In this document: in pieces, positions 24,014-35,014 of the stretch
Layout: every line of letters starts with the position of its first letter
How positions within the stretch are numbered: position 1 is the first letter of the stretch
Assembly: GCF_040869045.1 (NCBI RefSeq)
Contig: NC_090323.1
Coordinates: 262,574,392 to 262,638,391 of the forward strand
Reading direction: 5' to 3'
DNA from: Eurosta solidaginis
Lineage: Eukaryota > Arthropoda > Insecta > Diptera > Tephritidae
Length of the DNA stretch: 64,000 nucleotides
The notes under the pieces: generated by a model
Database searches by the model: none
What the model was told of the DNA's origin: nothing
The model's input: only the letters and a program-made list of their open reading frames with translations
Program-made: the position numbers and the translations under genes

Positions 24014-26898
24014 AAAAATTATTTAATATATCCAACATTAATTTCCTAGAAAAGTATAAAAATCTAATTTTAAGCAAAAGAGTTACTGTGCAAGCGAAAA
24101 AAACAACAATAATTCCAATAATGACAAAACAGAAATGATAGCCAACAAAAATAAGCTGCGTAGGTACCTAAATGTGCAGGAAACGTAGTAAAAAATGTAC
24201 GTTTACAAGAGGAACAACAAAAACAGTAAAAGCAACGACAACAAACCCAATAACATTAGCACTAACAAATACAACACTTTTGCACGATAAATACGCAGCA
24301 ACGGCAAATAAGTAGAAATGATAAAATTGTAAATAACGAAATGACTTTCAATTTCCTGCATTTTTCCATTGCGCAAAATAAAATTCGCACTAAACGAGCG
24401 ACAACGAAAAAACTATGAAAATAAGAAAAAAAAATTTAAAATAAACGAGAAAAGCATAAAAATTGCAGACGTTGTAAAATAAAAATAAACAAATCAGCTT
24501 GAAACGGAAACCAAAAAAAAGATAAAAGAAAAATTAAGTAAAAGAAGTTGAAAAATCCTTTAAGAGCCACAAAACCGCGCCGCCATGCACTTACACTTAC
24601 ATACACACACACGCACAAACACGACAACACCCACTAACACATGAATGGGCGTCTTATCAGTCAGCCATGCCACCCAGCGGCGTAGCGAACATGTACTAGT
24701 GTTGTATAACAACTACTACAACAACAGCAAGTAGTAGCAGATAACAAAATGCTGACATAAGCTGAAAGATGGGGGGAATAAGAATATATGTATGTGTGTG
24801 CGGGAACTTGACAAGCATGGCGTGCGTCCAAATGTTAAACAAGCTTTTTATACCCATGCGTATGTATGTGTGTATGTGTATATGTAGTGGTGTTGTAATG
24901 CAGAAGAAAATCACCAACATATAATAAATAATAAACACCTTTTGAATTTTATTGCATTTACTGCCAAAACAGCAACAATAAAATGACACTTATAAAAGAA
25001 GAAATAGCAAAAAAAAGAATGCAAACTTAAGAAAAATAAATAAATTCGCTTTGTGTGTAGTAGAAATGTGCGCTTGGCAGCACCAATGCAACGTCGTTAT
25101 GGGCGGAGCCACTGCGCGAGTTCCATTACTTTGCGCTTGCACTGAGAGCGGGCGCACAATTTTTCTTGCAATATACCACACGAAAAAAAAAATACCAAAG
25201 AAATGTAACAATTGCTATGCGCATGTGTATGGAGGGGGCTTCAATTGAAGAATATAATACGAAAAAATAAATAAATAAAAAGAAAACTTGCAAAACCTAA
25301 CAATTTGTTCCTTCTGTGGCCCCGAATGCAGTCAGCATACAGCAAAAAATTGGTGTGTGTGTGCTGCGCCCCCTGCTACCCTACATCAACAAATAATGTC
25401 AGCACCTATTCAATTACCATTTAAGAATTGTTGTTGTTGCTCTATCTACGAATCGTGCTGCTCCCAGCGCGAGCAAAAACAAAAAATTGCTACGCTCTCG
25501 TGTCTAAAAAAATGCACTCACACGTTTCTCTTTAGAAAATAATGCTCTTCTTTCTGTATTTCAAAGTGTACTCCAACAAATGTGAGCACGCACACATTCC
25601 CCCATATATAAATAAAAGTAGCTGTACCTTGTCTTTCATGTATTTGCTCCATCGCAGGCGTGGTTTTAGCTTTGAAACCCATCAACGTGTACGCTGGCAA
25701 CAACAACTCAACCACACAAAACACATCCATACACATACACACCAACTCACACACTCTCAAAAAGTTAAAACAAAAAAGTGTGCTCCATGACACGGTTCAT
25801 TTTCCCCTTCGTGTAGTCGCCATTCGTTAGCGTTGTTGTTATTATACTTTTATGCACCGATTCGCTGTACTCGTTCCTTATACAAATCTCTATTTTTTGT
25901 TTGTTTTCGTTGTGGGGCCGATGCCAACGCCACAGTGGCTCTCAAAGTTTGCATCGATTTTGTGCTTAGCCCCAGTCGCATTGGATTAGAACAAAAAAAA
26001 AGTGGCCAAAAGCAAAATATCGACTAAATCTTTTGCAAATTTCACGAATGCGTGCAAGCACTTGAAGTATTTTTAAGAATTTAAGTTTAAAAGTCACAGT
26101 TGATGTTATGGTGGCAGTTGAGGGGCTGCTAGATTGGCGGGCTGATGATGAAAGTGAACTACAGCGAATTCCATTCACTTTTTCGGCATAAATCGTGCTT
26201 GGGTGCAAATTTTCAATTGATTTTTGAATTTAATATTAAATTAAATACACGTTTTATAACGTTTGCATTGTAAAGCCTTGAGTTTTTAGTTGTTTTCATG
26301 GTTTCCAATATACAATTTTAGCACATAAAGCGAATTGGAGGCCTGGTGAATTGCCTAATTGGTTCTTAAAGCGATTGTCGAACAAACATAAATATCGCAT
26401 AACTTCGTTGAAAATCAAGTTTAAACTTTGTCTAATCGATTTGAAAAACCATACAGTTATTTCTATCCGTACTGGGATGTCGCACAGTGGCTTAATTCTA
26501 TTTGAACATATTGTGCCTTCATAGAGTAATTTGCACTTAACTCTTTTGCTACCACGGGGACTATGCATTCCAATAGAAGTTTTTTAAATTGCCAAAAAAC
26601 ACAATTCGCGCCCTATTTGAGTAAGCAAACGTCCCATTTATTCTTATGAGAATTTCCCTTTCATGATCAGCTATTTTAGGTTAGTTCAATGTGACAATAC
26701 CGTTTTGAAGTTAAATTTTGACAACTACTGTAATGCAATGTGACCGTGTTATTGAAAAGAGCGTTCGTTCCTTGCCGCGGAACTGCCTCTTATTCATTTA
26801 CTAGAAGAGTCGTCGTACCTAACCCCAAACCTAGAGAGTGCTGCTGCATGTGCCGAAAAAAATAAATGAACCTGAAATGGTCACTCTCTTGTCCATAG
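24014..26898. other. Non-coding DNA, CAA/CA-rich
   Basis: Contains AACAACAA, CACACACGCAC and ATGTATGTGTG simple tracts. Overlapping frames occur on both strands at 24990-26208, but none shows a domain or splice-consistent boundaries. Likely intronic or intergenic. Confidence 0.45.
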
Positions 26899-27033
26899 GA
26901 GATCCCTTGGGCAAATCTCTTATACTCGTCGTGGGCGCGATTTCTTTAGAAAATTTGTGGATCCTTGCTGTTTACGCCCTAGGGCAATTTACCGTTGCGT
27001 TTAGGTACACCGCCGCCCTTTCAAAGTATATTG
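26899..27033 (+). CDS. Candidate internal exon, unrecognised hydrophobic protein
   Basis: A pyrimidine-rich acceptor (CACTCTCTTGTCCATAG) is followed by 135 nt open in one frame, ending at a consensus donor (TTG|GTAAGTAG). Entry and exit phases match, so the exon could be included or skipped without a frame change. It encodes GDPLGKSLILVVGAISLENL then WILAVYALGQFTVAFRYTAA, a largely non-polar stretch that could span a membrane. I do not recognise the family. No partner exon was found nearby, so it may be chance or a fossil. Confidence 0.25.
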
Positions 27034-27853
27034 GTAAGTAGTTAAAACCCTCGTACCACCGCTTTAACAACTAGCATCAATGCTGGCCAGAAAGCTAGAA
27101 AAATATTCGCTCTTTCCCACGCCAAAGGCGCTTCCAGTCCTCACTACTATCTTTAAGAGCTATAAAAAATTTAGATAAACTTTTGAAAATGTAGGGAAAA
27201 GTTTTGCAGACGTCTCGGTTCGAAACATTGATTAACCAAAAAAAATTTTCTAGATGAAAGTAGGCCACTTTTATTTTGAAAGCTATTCAGTGGCGGATCG
27301 TGAGTTTGGTTGTGGGGGGTGGGGGGTATATGGTATCAAAAAGTTTCATAAATTTTGTTTTATTTTTATAAAAGCGGTATTCATGTATGAATTGCCATGC
27401 ATCGTGAAATGCCAAAATTTTGTGCCTACTGCTATTTTCTTGCTCAAAAAACTACAAAATTTTTCTTGAATGGATTTTGATCTGCGTAGAGCGCTTAATA
27501 ATACCAAAATGTAAGCTTTCGATTTCAAAGTATTTTCGAAGGTATGTATGTATTCTGTTTTTAAATACTCTCAGGGCGCAGAGAGGGATGCTTTTAAGTT
27601 AGATAAATGTATTTGAAACAATTTTATAAGCACTATCTGTCAAAAATGCTTCAACTAACTTAAAATCACATTTTATTTCGACTTCGCAACGACTTAAGTG
27701 GTCGCCATTTCCTTCAAATCACACTCCATACTATTCTAAAAAAACGGAGAAAAAGTAAAGCGTGATTGGCTCGTTTGGAGTGCACCAAAAGAAGCGCTTT
27801 TTTGTTTTCCATGCCGGCTTTTCAGCAAAATTTCCGAAAATACCCGATCAGTT

Positions 27854-28196
27854 TTGACAAAATCTTCACGTTATTCTAAAGAAAAAGGTTGGAAGAGGTC
27901 ACACGACAAAATTCCTGAAGATGAAAATAGTCAAAATCATAAAACTTGCTATATAGAGTGGCGCCAATATGAAATGAGAATTCCAAATGCAAGTTCAGTT
28001 GATTTTCTCTTAGCGGAAACCCTTAAAAATGAAGCAGCTCGCTGGAGTATTTTGGAACTGATCAGCAATTATGACCCCCTATTGCATGAACATTTGGAGA
28101 AGGTGAGGGAATCTCAAACGAAAAAGAATCGTCTCCAAGCACATTATTTGTCTCTGCAAATACAAAATGAGATCATAGAAATCTGTGCAAGTCAAG
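27854..28196 (+). pseudogene. hAT transposase, N-terminal part (TTF-type zinc-finger region)
   Basis: The first ~114 residues of the frame starting at 27854 contain KTCYIEWRQYEMR and a leucine-rich helical stretch ending NEIIEICASQV, the segment just upstream of the hAT catalytic core in ZMYM1-like transposases. The frame then runs without a stop into RTE reverse-transcriptase sequence, making a 267-codon chimera. It is not a working product: the transposase core is displaced downstream and out of frame. The first part of the zinc-finger domain may lie upstream in another frame. Confidence 0.65.
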
Positions 28197-28800
28197 TAAT
28201 TGGTTTGATGGGGGAGATGGGTTTGATGGTGAATGAGGACAAAACGAAGTACCTGCTGTCATCGACCAAAGAGTCAGCGCATATGCGCCTTGGCAACCAC
28301 GCTACTGTTGGCAGCCATAATTTTGAAATAGTAAAAGACTTCGTTTATTTGGGAACCAGCATCAACACTAGCAACAACATCAGCACTGAAATCCAGCGAA
28401 GAATCAATCTTGCCAATAAATGCTACTTTGGACTAGGTAGGCAATTGAAAAGTAAAGTCCTCTCTCGGCGAACGAAAATCGTACTCTACAAGTCATTTAT
28501 CGTACCCGTCCTGCTATATGGGGCAGAAACATGGACCATGACAAAAGCAGATGAAGCGGCTTTGGGAGTGGTCGAGAGAAAAGTTCTTCGAAAGATTTAT
28601 GGACCTCTACGCGTTGGCGATGGCGAGTACCGAAGAAGATTTAATGATGAGCTGTAAGAGCTATACGCAGACATCAACATAGTCCAGCCAATTAAAACGC
28701 AGCGGCTGCGCTGGCTGGCGGAGCGAAGGAACGACTGGCGCGCCTTGTTGGAAGGCCATAACCGTTTAGGCGGTTAAGCGCCAATTAAGTAAGTAAGTAA
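28197..28800 (+). mobile_element. RTE-type LINE, 5'-truncated, inserted in the hAT transposase
   Basis: Translates to the C-terminal half of an RTE-like reverse transcriptase: GLMVNEDKTKYLLSS, VYLGTSINTSNNISTEIQRR and FIVPVLLYGAETW. A TAA replaces a codon after RRRFNDEL, then the frame continues ELYADINIVQPIKTQRLRWL. An apparent internal deletion leads to RRNDWRALLEGHN. The 3' end has a hairpin (AACCG..CGGTT), GCGCCAATTAAG and (TAAG)n. The microsatellite tail and 5' truncation are usual for RTE insertions. The active-site YADD part is absent. Confidence 0.8.
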
Positions 28801-30275
28801 GAAGGCGAGAGAAAGTCCGTCAAGTATTACACAGAATAGTGGATGCGACCCCTGATTCGGAGCATATTGAGCAGGCTGTTTTTATATTGCGTTATGTTTT
28901 ATTAGACAGGGACTCCGGAAAATGGAAAATCCAAGAATGCTTCTTAGAGTTTTTCGAATGTGACGCAAAAACAGGAGAAGCTATCGCTGAGCTGATTCGC
29001 AGCACTCTAAAAAAGCACAATATTCCACTGGATGACTGCCGGGGGCAAGGGTATGATAATGGCATTAATATGAGCGGTCATTACAAAGGAGCGCAGAGTC
29101 ATATCCTGAGAGATAACTGCCTGGAAATATTTGCACCTTGTATTTGTCATAGCTTAAATTTATGTGGAGTGCAAGCTGCTGAATGTTGTGCAGAAGTCAT
29201 CACATTTTTCGGTATTACGCAGAAATTGTATATCTTTAGCGCAAGCCCTCAGAGATGGGGAATTCTCAAGGAGAAAACTAATTGCTCCTTGCACAGCATG
29301 TCACAAACACGATGGTCTGCTCGTGTGGATAGTGTGAAACCTATCGCAACTCACATTCCCCAAAAAAGCTTTTGAATCTGAGTTCAGAAACAGTAACGGA
29401 TTTGGAAGATATTGAAGCATATATGGGGAAATTTGAGTGTATCCTCTTAGCCTCCATTTGGCGCAAAGTGTTGACGAAAATTAACCATCGAAATCTGGTA
29501 CTGCAAGCTAGAAATGCCACACTGGACGTGGAAACAGAAAATATACGTAGCCTGATTGTCGAGTTGAAGAAGTTCAGGGATCAATGGTCGATCACACCAT
29601 TCAAGAATGTAAGGTTCTGGCAGGGAGTATAGGAGTTGGGAATACCTTCGCAGAGAATAGTAGGAAGATAAGAAAGCGCCAGTTCGATGAATTACCTGGC
29701 GAATCACCTGAGTGTGATTCCGAAACTCAATTCAAACAGCAAGTGTTTTACCTTCTTTTGGACTGCTTGATTGGTAACGTGACAAGACGTTTCGAAGCCG
29801 TAAATGACATTGCGATTAAATTTAGTTTTTTGTGGAAGTATCAGGATCTGACGGAAGAAGAGCTCAGAAAAAAGGCAGCGGCATTCTGCACGATTTATGG
29901 TATCGATATTTCTATGGATCTATTAGATGAAATCATTCGTCTCAAAGCCATCCACTTAGCAAATCTGGGATGTGATTCGCTGCCACCATTTCACTTCTGA
30001 ACAAATTTCATGACTTGAAGATGGAAGTATTATTTTCGAACATCTGCATAGCATTAAGGATATTTTGCACACTTCCAGTCAGTGTGGCTGAAGGGGAGCG
30101 TTCTTTTAGTCTATTGTCTCGCGTGAAAAATTTTTTACGTTCTACTATGAGCCAAAATCGCTTGACAAGCCTGGTTACATTGGCGTTGGAGTCCAGCTTT
30201 GCTCGCAGCATTAGTTTTGAATCGGTAATTTCCATATTCGCAGACCAAAAAGCACGGAAGGTTTTACTTGGCTGA
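28801..30275 (+). pseudogene. hAT transposase, catalytic core and dimerisation domain, frameshifted
   Basis: Four overlapping frames together cover the rest of a DUF4371/ZMYM1-like transposase. 28839-29375 holds VDATPDSEHIEQAVF, DDCRGQGYDNGINMSGHYKG, a Cys/His block (CICHSLNLC) and MSQTRWSARVDSVKPI. 29372-29632 and 29584-30000 carry the helical middle (LVLQARNATLDVE, then LTEEELRKKAAAF). 30015-30275 has the C-terminal hAT dimerisation motif (VAEGERSFSLLSRVKNFLRS and RLTSLVTLALE). Changes of reading frame between segments, plus one shift just before VDATPD, show decay. In a live element this protein would bind the ends and catalyse cut-and-paste transposition in the nucleus. Confidence 0.85.
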
Positions 30276-30474
30276 TTCAAGCTCTTAAAATGTACATATT
30301 TAGAAAAAGTTAATGTAAGCAAATCAAACAATGAAATCCAACATTTCATTTATGTAAGTGCTCCAGTAAATCTTATTTTATATGAAATAAAACTGACAAT
30401 GTGAATTTAAAAATTTATGTATGTTATGTTGTTTTTTTACTGAATTGATTTTATTTTTCACATTATTATTTTCG

Positions 30475-30575
30475 AGGTCAATACGCGTCTTTTGACAGCT
30501 CTCTCGATACTTTTTGTAGCGTATTAGCAATCGACCCCTCAACTAGACTTTTACCGACAATTCAAACACCAATTT
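30475..30575 (-). repeat. Copy of the inverted-repeat element seen at 43205-43712
   Basis: On the minus strand it reads GTTTGAATTGTCGGTAAAAG, GTTGAGGGGTCGATTGCTAA, TACGCTAC and GAGCTGTCAAAAGACGCGTA, matching 43208-43300 closely. Only one arm is present. It lies in the 3' non-coding part of the hAT element. Confidence 0.7.
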
Positions 30576-30974
30576 GCTTGTAATTAAAAACTCTTTAAGA
30601 GCACATTTTTTATTTCTGTGAAATAAATTTCTATTTTTAAAATTCTTGCAAAAACCGTGCAAAAAATTGTTCTTGAGGACATTTTTGCACGCAAGGAAAA
30701 GCACATACACAAAATTTTACTCTCTATGATATTCCGTTGAGAAAAAAATGGCCTGCAGTATTGATGCTAGATATTTTCATTTCCACACCTTGGACTTAAA
30801 GATTTTTCATACAAAATTTTTATTTTTCAAATACTTTAAATATTGAACATTTGAATATTTTTTTCTTTGGATATTTCATTTTTGTTCTGTAAAATATTTC
30901 AAAAATAAAATTTCTCGACCTTGTACCATATGTCCTTCCCCCCCCCCCCTCGTAGATTCGCGCCTGAAGCTATT

Positions 30975-31340
30975 AAAGGTTATGTGTTGTTTGGCCGTAA
31001 TTATGGTCAAGAGGTTATTATAGATGACCGCGTATCTTCAGTTTTTCGACTAGTCCGACTGTCTACCACGGTCGGGTAAGTAGCAAACCCCATAGCCACA
31101 CTTGCAAATATTCTTATTCCTATCAGGAGTCGCAACGTGTACGTACTTGGTTTAGATTGATTATAATCATGGGAATTCTCTCCAAGGGCTTAGTTGGGGT
31201 CAAGCCTGCAAAATTAAAGAATCTCGGTGATTTGTCAAATAGTCAAATGTGAAAAACACATTAGATTATTCTCAATTTAGTTTTAATTTGGGACCAAACG
31301 ACTTCTCAAACCCTTCTCATTCTTCCCTTCATTTTGGCGG
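30975..31340. other. Unassigned DNA between the hAT element and a SINE
   Basis: No feature recognised. Confidence 0.4.
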
Positions 31341-31655
31341 CCGCCGTGGCGTGGTGGCAACGTTCCCCGACTACCACAACGAAGGGCCTAGGCTTAAGGT
31401 GTACCCGGGCCATCAAAAATTTATAAACAAGTTTTTTTTTTTTTTTTCAATTAAAAAAAGAGTTTCTAACGAGGTTGCCCCTTGGCAGGGATTTGACCAA
31501 CACTCTGAGTGTATTTCTGCATTGCAAATATACTCATTAAAAGTTTCCTGGAAAAATTTAAAGGAGCACGACGCTAATTGGAAGAGACTCATGGCCTAAA
31601 TTCTTCTCGGAGTTATATCGCGCCTAGTATTAAATTTTTTTTTTTTTTTTCTTAT
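31341..31655 (+). mobile_element. tRNA-derived SINE, diverged copy
   Basis: Head GCCGTGGCGTGGTGGCAACG, a mutated B-box region, TTCAATTAAAA, GGTTGCCCCTTGGCAGGG, TGTATTTCTGCATTGC, GGAGCACGACGCTAATTGG and CTTCTCGGAGTTATATCGCG follow the order of the complete copy. It ends in a T-rich tail. The diagnostic TGCCGTTCGGAGTC block is deleted. Confidence 0.8.
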
Positions 31656-31960
31656 ATATTTAAATTAAGTATGAGAGCATTTAAATTTCATTGAAATCCG
31701 GTATAATAGCTTAAGTTGAGAACAACAAGAAATCCCATTCAGCATATCAAACTAAAACAACGAGCGGATTAAGGTTAATATCAAGGTTTTAAGCGCTCCC
31801 ACGCTTTACTTAAGAAAAAGCCTACGTTGACCTTCATAGTAGGTGCAAGAATTAAGTTTCGATCACGCCGAAGATTATCGTCCGAAATTCGGAGACTGGA
31901 GAAACCACACTGAAACCGGGTTGGTTGGTTGGAGTGGCGAGTCCAATTGACTCCAATTAG
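31656..31960. other. Possible 3' UTR of the minus-strand LINE beyond the nested MITE
   Basis: If the element at 31961-32793 is removed, the sequence joins the LINE at 32797 through AATTAGCGCAAACTCG. The minus strand could then continue as a 3' UTR. This is an inference from contiguity only. Confidence 0.3.
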
Positions 31961-32793
31961 CGCTCAGAGAAAAACGCCGTTCTGAAATCTAGCACCACCG
32001 GACTCAATTCAAGCTTTTCATGTTCTTACTTTTTTGTTCTTGAAAAACGAACGACGTGTTCTTAAAACAACAACCTTGTTCTTGAACTGACACTATTTAA
32101 ATTAAGCCCAAGAAGAAAAAACGGTACATTTCGTGTCACTACAATGTTAAATACCACATTTGGCACCAGATATGAAGCGGTTGTAGTGGCCCAGCGGCTA
32201 TGATGTTGCGCTTGCGATCGTGTGGCGCGAGTTCGATCACCGTCAAACTCTGAATTTTTTTAAAACAATTTTTTATGTTCTATTTTTTTTAACTCTTATT
32301 TTTCGTTCAGTTCCATTCAGGTAATTCTCAAACTTTTTATGAAATGTTTTAAGTATATATGCAGATTACATCTTCAAATAAGAATAATTTCTCAATTAGA
32401 GAAATGTATGAGAAAATGCTTATTATGCATTTTTTCTTAAACTTTAAAATTTTAGTAGCAATTTTTTTGTTATAAATATTTTTTATTTATGACAAAAAAA
32501 TTATTATTAATAAAAAATAAATATATTTAAAAAAATACTTTCCCCTCCCACCAAAGATCAAGCACGAACCGTTCTTGAATTGAGACCGAAAAATTTTAAA
32601 TCGACCCCAAATGTTCTCGAAGCGTGAGAACGAAAAATCTTAAATCAAGCCCTTGGAAGCTTGGAAAAACTGTTCTTAAAACAAGCCCATCGGTTACGAG
32701 GTAAGAAAAAACGTACTTAACAGACTTTTGTCAACGAATGTTCTTAATTTTGAACTTGTTTCGTTCGTTTTAGAACGATTTTTTCTCTGAGTG
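31961..32793. mobile_element. Non-autonomous DNA element with ~25-bp inverted ends (833 bp)
   Basis: Left end CGCTCAGAGAAAAACGCCGT and right end (complement) CACTCAGAGAAAAAATCGTT are inverted repeats. TAG lies at each side (31958-31960 and 32794-32796), within a possible 6-bp TAGCGC. Both arms repeat GTTCTTAAAACAA. The interior holds a tRNA-like module at 32187-32240. No protein is encoded. A 3-bp duplication would fit PIF/Harbinger-like MITEs, but the boundary is ambiguous. Confidence 0.6.
32181..32245 (+). repeat. tRNA-like module inside the inverted-repeat element
   Basis: TGGCCCAGCGG (32187-32197) matches the A-box consensus TRGCNNAGYGG. GTTCGATCA (32231-32239) matches a B box, and the ~34-bp gap between the boxes is about right for a tRNA. 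The T-stem pairs poorly, so it is probably a tRNA pseudogene or a captured SINE head. Confidence 0.5.
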
Positions 32794-32796
32794 TAG

Positions 32797-33820
32797 CGCA
32801 AACTCGTGAGTTAACCAATGAAAGGGTGTTGTAAGAACACTAATGAACATTTTCACGCGCCTCAGGGAAAAACCTTCCCCCTATGTCCATCCCGTGGAGT
32901 TTATGAATTTGAGAAGCTCTCCCGCCCTAACATCCTTGAGTTCTGCGAGGCTTTCGAAAAAGGGCTTTCAAAGAAACTTTATTCTGCTTCGACAGTGTGC
33001 TGGGCATTCGCACAGCAGATGCTCAACCGTTTCCTCCGCCTCCGGACGCCTGCAGCTGCGACAGGAGGTATTGTGTTCCAGTCCCATCCGTGCCGCATGT
33101 ACCCCAATTGTCCAATGCCCCGTGAGCACCGCAACTACTCTGGATATATGCCTTCTGTTCATCTTAAGGACTGTTACCGATCGTTTTTCGTTATATAGTG
33201 GCCACATGCTCTTAGAAACTCTACAGATCCGCAACCGATTCCACCTATTGTTGGCCTCACCCAACCAGTGCTGGGAGATGCGACCCTTGATGAGTCCCAG
33301 GGATGCAAGGACATCCTTCGCTCCTAAGACATCAAGAGCTGCTCCACGCCGTGCTAGCTCATCTGCCATCTCGTTACTCTGTATGTTTCGATGCCCCGGC
33401 ACCCATATCAGGGAACCGATCTGCCGGCTCGCCAGAATCATGGCGCTCTGCCTACACTGCCCAACCATATCTGATGATACCGTCTCTGACCCGAGTGCCC
33501 CAAGAGCCACCTAGCTATCGGAGAAAATGGCTACCTTGTTACCGTTACCTTTGATATCCATTAACGCTTTGCACGCCTATCGGATACGAAAATCTCAGCT
33601 TGAAAAACACTTGCCGAGTCAGAAAGCCTCATACATAAGGACGTGGGCGGGACATTCGCAAATACTCCCGCTCACACTCCGCAAGCCATTTTGGATCCGT
33701 CCGTGAAAACCGAGATGTCGAATCTCTGAATGATCCCCCCATCTTTCCAATCCGGGGACCGGGAGTCTCCGCATTAAAACATGACGATTGGCAGCCCTAA
33801 TCCCACCGCCAGTTTGAATC
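32797..33820 (-). pseudogene. LINE 3' coding end: RNase H and C-terminal zinc-knuckle, decayed
   Basis: The minus-strand frame 32968-33510 (180 codons) carries the late RNase H motif LIWVPGHRNIQSNEMADELA (catalytic His then Asp), a linker (ISQHWLGEANNRWNRLR, then LTGHWTIGVHAARMGLEHN), and a Cys-rich end SCRSCRRPEAEETVEHLLCE. Further upstream (33515-33800) the same protein continues with stops: ACKALMDIKGNGNKVAIFSD precedes the long frame, and a diverged TDGS-type start lies near 33690. The reverse-transcriptase part is missing, so the copy is 5'-truncated. Domain order fits I/LOA-type LINEs, where RNase H removes the RNA template during reverse transcription. Confidence 0.82.
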
Positions 33821-33821
33821 G

Positions 33822-33886
33822 TAAACTTACTTACTTACTTACTTACTTAATTGGCGCTTAACCGTCTAAACGGTTATGGCCGTAAA
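33822..33886 (-). mobile_element. RTE-type LINE 3' tail only, extreme 5' truncation
   Basis: On the minus strand it reads GGCCATAACCGTTTAGACGG, TTAAGCGCCAATTAAG and (TAAG)n, the same 3' end as the copy at 28197-28800. The words AACCGT..ACGGTT form a perfect six-pair stem with a CTAA loop. Confidence 0.8.
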
Positions 33887-34950
33887 CTAGGACAATTAAT
33901 ATAAGAATTGGATTAGAAGCCAAATGGAATAATACTGTTCACTGGCTATGTTACCTAAAAACATGGGCCAATCCAGGCAAAAAGACACCAAAGGTTAAAA
34001 AATTGGAGTTTCATCTGTGAAAAACTGATGCGGATAAACTAATGATCTATGAATCCAATTTTACTAAGTTTTTTATTTTATTTATTTTTTTTTTAAGTTA
34101 ATATGAATATTTATATGGAAGCAGCTATTTGAAATCAGTCGCACACCTCACAAGATAAAATTTGCTTATAATTTTAATTTGTAAAATATATAAGTTAAAT
34201 TTAAGTACGAATTGGATCTTGATTTCTCTTCAAAACAAATATTACAGCCAATTTTGAAAAGATACACCAAAATAGGCGGGTGCTTTCGAAGACCCACACG
34301 TCACTCTTAGAAAATTGTAATTTTTTTTGTAAGCTAGAGATCTAAGTTTTGTATTTAATCAGCTTCGTATGAAACAAATAGTAATTTTTAAGTGATACAA
34401 TTTCAAAATTTCGTAAGTTATCAGGTAGTTAAAGAAAGATTGAAAATATTAAAAATTTTATCAAAGGCGAGTAAAAATGGGGTCGGCTATACATTAAGGG
34501 ACCAATTGGTTTTATTCGTAAACCAAAGGGATTTGAACTTTGAATTTTGCACTTCTAATGAAGTTCCCCAACGAGAGCGGTAAGTAATTTTTCATTGTTA
34601 TTAACAATTTACCAGTAATTAGTTGTTAAAGTTACCATGGTATAACTATCATTTTTATCTACATACGAACACTTTCACAAGAATTTTATACATAAGTACA
34701 CTTTATGATGTTTATAAAACCACAATCAACTCTTTTCATTTGTTTAAATTTGCGTATTATTGTACAATTTAATAATTTATTTGTTTACTTTCCGCGAACA
34801 CAAGCATACAGCCATTTTATCTAATTCCTGCTTGCTTGGTGCTACCAGATGCTTTAAATTGTTCCAGCTAATGAAAAATTTTTAAATAGTACCAACGAGG
34901 AAAATGGAACTTTTTCATTCAACTCCATTTATTTATTTTACGAAAAAATA
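33887..34950. other. Unassigned AT-rich DNA
   Basis: No gene or repeat recognised. Confidence 0.45.
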
Positions 34951-34996
34951 GAAAATTTGGAATAAAAAATCGCGCGATTTTTTATTCCCAATTTTC
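34951..34996. repeat. 46-bp near-perfect palindrome with a CGCGCG-containing centre
   Basis: 34959-34988 is a perfect 30-bp palindrome with half-site GGAATAAAAAATCGC. It extends through GAAAATT on each side with one mismatch. Half-copies recur beyond the neighbouring family-1 element at about 38443-38470 (GGAATAAACAATCGCGCGA) and 38545-38575. Confidence 0.8.
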
Positions 34997-35014
34997 GCCT
35001 CCGTCGCTTTTTTT

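Larger units (their letters stand above)
27288..30966 (+). mobile_element. hAT-superfamily DNA transposon (3.7 kb), decayed, with nested RTE
   Basis: Bounded by the 8-bp duplication AAGCTATT (27280-27287 and 30967-30974), the size typical of hAT. The ends are imperfect inverted repeats: CAGTGGCGGATC on the left against CAGGCGCGAATC (complement of the right end), with similar subterminal CATATGGTA words. Inside lies a transposase of the DUF4371/ZMYM1-like hAT type, broken by frameshifts and a 5'-truncated RTE insertion (28197-28800). A run of C's (about 30938-30949) precedes the right end. A copy of the repeat seen at 43205 lies at 30475-30575. The element cannot move itself now, though its ends are present. 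Confidence 0.85.

Noticed and set aside
24990..26208. Dense short frames on both strands, possible gene
   Set aside because: CAA/CA-rich composition keeps frames open; no motif or consistent exon boundaries.
32818..33554. Plus-strand frames of 126, 223 and 83 codons
   Set aside because: They lie opposite the minus-strand LINE RNase H region, whose motifs are clear; these are shadows.
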